From CAKZQX01 sp034436755 (GTDB lineage: Bacteria > Chloroflexota > Chloroflexia > Chloroflexales > Chloroflexaceae), in NCBI GenBank assembly GCA_034436755.1, contig DAOTVB010000157.1:62001-126000 (forward strand): a stretch of 64,000 bases of DNA, written 5' to 3'. Shown here piece after piece: positions 61,801 through 64,000 of this stretch; position 1 is the first letter of the stretch; every line of letters begins with the position of its first letter. The notes beneath the pieces were generated by a model. It did no database searches. It was not told the DNA's origin and saw nothing but the letters and a program-made list of their open reading frames with translations. A program made the position numbers and the translations under genes.

Positions 61801-62033
61801 GCGATAACCTCACGTTTATTCTGGTTGACGCGCCGCAGGATGCCACGACCTTTGAACTTGATGAGCTTACCGGCAGTTTCACGTACGTGCCGGAGATGAA
61901 CTTTGAGGGTACGGACACATTTACCTTCAAGGTCAACGATGGTCAGGCCGACTCAAACACTGCCACTGTCACCATCGAAGTCGGGCCGGTTTTTGCTCCT
62001 GAGCAGCTCTACCTCCCGCTGATCGTGCGGTAG
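58896..62033 (+). CDS. Secreted ELWxxDGT-repeat protein
   Basis: A 1045-residue surface or secreted protein. The signal is MKSLVSLSYSPVAHLRGRPG, then a hydrophobic stretch and a VRAAG cleavage-like site. About 17 repeats of roughly 50 residues follow, each with a LYFSADDGT-like strand and an ELWKSDGTAAGTTLVKDI-type motif, consistent with a beta-propeller-like stack. The last 110 residues are a cadherin/Ig-like domain (EASNAAFTMPANEMLTEALV, NFEGTDTFTFKVNDG). It ends EQLYLPLIVR. Codons are less GC-rich than its neighbours. GGAG lies about 9 nt before the ATG. Function is unknown; adhesion or matrix is a guess. Confidence 0.88.
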   Translation: MKSLVSLSYSPVAHLRGRPGRSGAWLILLALVVGLVGMSLPVRAAGPAELVLDINMDLNPTPDSSPDEIVTIGTTAYFVARDNSHGEELWKTDGTAAGTTLVKDIFPGLGDSSPFGLTSFNDILYFAADDGTNGIELWKSDGTAAGTTLVSDINPGADGSLLPPSRQDADRLELTVVGTTLFFAANDGTRGTELWKTNGTTAGTVLVRDIRVGGGSSLPGELTALGNTLYFSASNGNDGQELWKSNGSSAGTTQVKNINPTNRQGSEPEELTVFDGRLYFSADDGTDNGRELWRSNGTDGGTEIFAVINNIVDGDADPQELTVVTGLTPRLYFSANDGVNGFKLWYTDGTPGETDPVNIDGDPTIAYSPQHLTPVGDLLYFSADDGRGMGRELWFNDNTLATPEAVLAADINPAADAGSDPRDLTNVDGRLYFSADDGSTGRELWQSDGTSGGTTQVKDIVPGSGASDPSVLTGFNETLLFNACDLTHGCELWISDSTEAGTNLLKDINVDQGGSAPDELTMVGDTLFFVAFDSTRGAELWKSDGTAAGTEPVKDINAGQAGSSPSHLTNVNGTLYFVANDGVHGRELWVSDGTATGTKLFKDVFTGSDSSFVDNNQDQYELVAVGDRLYFTADDDGFGRELWTSDGTLGGTINLTPGNPVNPTELTPVGSILYFNGYTDEEGRELWKSNGTPSSTTLLRDIYNGTDGSDPIELTNVNGTLFFNAYTPNNGRELWKSNGTVAGTLLVEDINPGAGESDPQYLTNISGTLFFSANDGFRGRELWNATTTAASLVRDINPGAPSSAPEELASLDGTTVIFSAVTGAAGRELWKSDGTSAGTTLLEDILSGSSGALPQAFTQVSAGLVIFRAADGTNGAELWQTDGTTTGTVLVQDIAPGVANSNPAQFTVVDTSPDEASVFFTANDSSSGTELWRVIDLSANTPPEASNAAFTMPANEMLTEALVGTDADGDNLTFILVDAPQDATTFELDELTGSFTYVPEMNFEGTDTFTFKVNDGQADSNTATVTIEVGPVFAPEQLYLPLIVR

Positions 62034-62088
62034 GTTCGGCAATGCGCGTCTGACGAGTTGTTTTGCGTATGTGCGGAATGCATGCACA

Positions 62089-62166
62089 ATGCCCGGCTGG
62101 GATCAACCGATCCTGGCCGGGCATGCATAGGGAGACCTGCCAGGTCTTCAGAGACCTGGCAGGTCT
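62089..62166. terminator. Double hairpin between convergent genes
   Basis: The first hairpin has arms near ATGCCCGGCTGGGATC (62089-62104) and GATCCTGGCCGGGCAT (62109-62124). The second has 15-bp perfect arms AGACCTGCCAGGTCT (62133-62147) and AGACCTGGCAGGTCT (62152-62166), each arm itself nearly palindromic. It sits between the ELWxxDGT gene and the SRPBCC gene. Confidence 0.7.
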
Positions 62167-62220
62167 GGTACCTATTCGGGTCAGGAGCAACCTGCGACCG
62201 CTGCTCACCCTCCTACCCTC

Positions 62221-62745
62221 CTACAGCACTTCTCCCTGACCCGAATCGCCCACGGCAAACGCGCGCGCGGCTTCCGGGTCACTCTCCACTTTATCGCCAT
62301 GGATTGCGCCGCGCCATGCGCCAGTCTCCTGACCACGCGCCTCGATAAACTGCTTAAAGCGCGTCAGATCGCCCTCAACCCGGCGCGAGACGAAGCCCAT
62401 CCAGTCGCCGAGGTTCTCGATCAACCCTTCTGGTTCATAATCCATCCGCAGCGTTACCCGCGTCGTGTTGGCGTCAATCGACTCGAACAGCACCGCGCCG
62501 GCGTTCTCCGCGCCGGAGGTACTCTTCCAGGCAACCCGCTGATCGGGCGTCTGGTCGGTAATCTCGGCATCCCAGGTCTCCTCTTTGACGGCAATTTTGG
62601 CCCGCCAGAAGAGCCGCTTGTCGTCGAGTTGCCGTACTTCGTAGACACCCTCCATAAAATGGGGAAAGTCCTCGAACTGCGTCCACTGGTTGTAGGCAAT
62701 ATTCACGGGGACACTGACATCAATTGTTTTCTCTATCCGGGTCAT
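62221..62745 (-). CDS. SRPBCC-family (START-like) protein
   Basis: A 174-residue protein of the polyketide-cyclase/dehydrase-like SRPBCC fold, a hydrophobic-pocket protein. The signature start IEKTIDVSVPVNIAYNQWTQFEDFPHFM is present, then VYEVRQLDDKRLFWRAKI and MDYEPEGLIENLGDWMGFVSRRVEGDL. Similar proteins are often found in stress-related clusters with unknown ligand. The start at 62745 is used because AGGAGG lies 6 nt upstream. Confidence 0.88.
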   Translation of the reverse strand: MTRIEKTIDVSVPVNIAYNQWTQFEDFPHFMEGVYEVRQLDDKRLFWRAKIAVKEETWDAEITDQTPDQRVAWKSTSGAENAGAVLFESIDANTTRVTLRMDYEPEGLIENLGDWMGFVSRRVEGDLTRFKQFIEARGQETGAWRGAIHGDKVESDPEAARAFAVGDSGQGEVL

Positions 62746-62904
62746 ACGTACCTCCTGTCTTAGTATCTTGCAACACACACGGTTCTGTTTCTGTATATCG
62801 CAAAATCTGTGCCAGCCATCTGTCTGTCTGCCCGGAGTGCATGTACGGTGCGCTGGAACATGCGGAGAATCCTGCATTGGAACAGGGTAGAATAGGGCAG
62901 ACGG

Positions 62905-64000
62905 CTACGGCGAACTGTTGTCGGTTGCCAGCGGCAGCGTCAGAGAAAAGCTGCTGCCCTGGCCGGCACCGGGGCTGCCGGCGGTGATATCGCCGCCCAT
63001 CGCCCACGCCAGATGGCGGGCAATCGTCAGCCCGATACCGCTGCCACCGCTGCTGCGCGCGCGCGAGCGATCAACCCGGTAGAAGCGCTCAAAAATGTAG
63101 GGCAGTGCCTCGGCGGGAATGCCGACACCCGTGTCCGTCACGGTAAGGCAGGCCATCCGGTTGGCGCTGGTCAGGCGCAGGGTGATGCTGCCGCCCGCCG
63201 GCGTGTAGCGGATGGCATTCCCCACCAGATTCAGCAGCATCTGGGAGGTGCGATCCGGGTCGGCATACACCTGCATCGACGCGGCCGGCTCTTCCAGGTG
63301 GAGCGCAAGCTGCTGTGCGCCGGCCTGGGGTTGCAGTTGCGTCAGCACATGCTGTACCAGCGGCAGCAGATCGAAGCTGCTCAGTTGGAGCGAAACCTGC
63401 CCGGCCTCCACCCGCGACAGCGTCTGCAGATCGTTGACCAGACGGTGTAGTCGCCGCACTTCGCGCTGCATTGAGCTAAAGGTCGCCGGATCATCGGGCA
63501 CGACCCCGTCGATCAGTCCCTCCAGGTAGCCTTCCAGCCCGGCCAGCGGCGTGCGTAGTTCGTGCGCCACATTGCCGATCAGTGTAATGCGCTGCTGTTC
63601 AACCTGGGCCAGCGTGTCGGCCATCAGGTTGAAGTTGTGGGCCACCGCCGCCAGTTCATCGCTGCCCGGCACCGTGACACGCTCATCGTAGTGGCCGGCG
63701 GCAATGCGCCGGCTGCTATGCCCAATCTCACGCAACGGACGCAGAATCTCGCGGGTCAGCAGCAGGCTGGTCGCCACGCCCGCCGCAGTTGCGGCCAGGG
63801 CGGCGATCAGCAACGCCTGCGTAATCGCCTGGCGATAACTGGCGAGGAGGGCCTCACCGACCCGGCCCGCCAGCAGCCGCGCCTCATCACCGGGCAGAAT
63901 CCGCAGCGCCGCTTCCAGCGCCTCTGTCACCGTGCCGACAGCGATGACATCCGCGACCCAGGCCAGTACCACCACACCGACAATCACCACAACAATTTGA
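62905..64000 (-). CDS. Sensor histidine kinase (partial, continues beyond the window)
   Basis: At least 361 residues, open to the window edge, so the N terminus is missing. One helix is visible (ALLIAALAATAAGVATSLLL), then HAMP (LRPLREIGHSSRRIAAGHYDERVTV) and the phospho-acceptor HisKA (NVAHELRTPLAGLEG). The HATPase domain has N (NLVGNAIRYTP), G1 (VTDTGVGIP) and GGSGIGLTIARHLAWAMGG. It is an orthodox kinase. No response regulator is adjacent inside the window; the partner may lie to the right. Confidence 0.92.
   Translation of the reverse strand, partial: QIVVVIVGVVVLAWVADVIAVGTVTEALEAALRILPGDEARLLAGRVGEALLASYRQAITQALLIAALAATAAGVATSLLLTREILRPLREIGHSSRRIAAGHYDERVTVPGSDELAAVAHNFNLMADTLAQVEQQRITLIGNVAHELRTPLAGLEGYLEGLIDGVVPDDPATFSSMQREVRRLHRLVNDLQTLSRVEAGQVSLQLSSFDLLPLVQHVLTQLQPQAGAQQLALHLEEPAASMQVYADPDRTSQMLLNLVGNAIRYTPAGGSITLRLTSANRMACLTVTDTGVGIPAEALPYIFERFYRVDRSRARSSGGSGIGLTIARHLAWAMGGDITAGSPGAGQGSSFSLTLPLATDNSSP

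Overview
The window looks like a chromosomal segment of a GC-rich bacterium of the phylum Chloroflexota, probably class Chloroflexia. This is inferred from gene style: a TreS-maltokinase fusion, a three-subunit proton-translocating transhydrogenase, 7TM-PAS/GAF sensor proteins, secreted proteins ending in a YLPL(I/V)xR tail, and intergenic gaps crowded with palindromic and short-period repeats. I could not search a database, so the taxonomic call is moderate. No rRNA, tRNA, CRISPR array, phage or intact transposase gene was recognised.

Layout. 0.2-6.7 kb: a secreted M23 peptidase, a TRAP transporter (dctQM, with a convergent dctP) and an AEC permease. 7-10.2 kb: an orphan CheY-like regulator, a 47-residue membrane peptide, a CCA-adding-type nucleotidyltransferase with HD domain, and msrB. 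10.4-18.2 kb: treS-mak, a small hypothetical gene, an RNA ligase, and a repeat island with relics of a UPF0175 gene and a DUF4351 gene. 18.2-30.6 kb, all minus strand: an M16C protease, the cluster ppa-nudix-ybeY-nnrE, a beta-propeller lipoprotein, a parvulin and ppk1. 30.8-42.4 kb: a thioredoxin-like ferredoxin, a zincin-GH18-TPR unit, a large PAS/GAF/GGDEF protein, ilvD and a clan-A glycosidase. 43-50 kb: pntAA-pntAB-pntB, a CPBP protease, a second clan-A glycosidase and pgsA. 50.6-64 kb: a 7TM-GAF-HTH regulator, a polytopic membrane protein, treY, a secreted ELWxxDGT-repeat protein, an SRPBCC protein and a truncated histidine kinase.

How the genes fit together. TreS-Mak and TreY are parts of trehalose/maltose/alpha-glucan metabolism, although TreZ is not in the window. 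ppk1 and ppa belong to polyphosphate and pyrophosphate metabolism. The pnt genes balance NADH and NADPH, and ilvD is a step in branched-chain amino-acid synthesis. Several secreted hydrolases (M23, GH18, two clan-A glycosidases) suggest cell-wall or polysaccharide work outside the membrane.

The most novel material is non-coding. One family of miniature inverted-repeat elements has termini ACACGAGTTACGCGGT, 5-bp target duplications, a long compensating central hairpin and one element nested inside another. A second family has ATACCGATGTG-type termini. There are also heptamer/octamer arrays of unrelated sequence but constant period, and tandem arrays of about 143, 115, 47 and 30 bp. Among proteins, PntB carries an insertion of about 105 residues rich in Pro, Glu, Gln and Ala in a cytosolic loop, and the maltokinase domain of TreS-Mak has Asn where the family has its catalytic-loop Asp.
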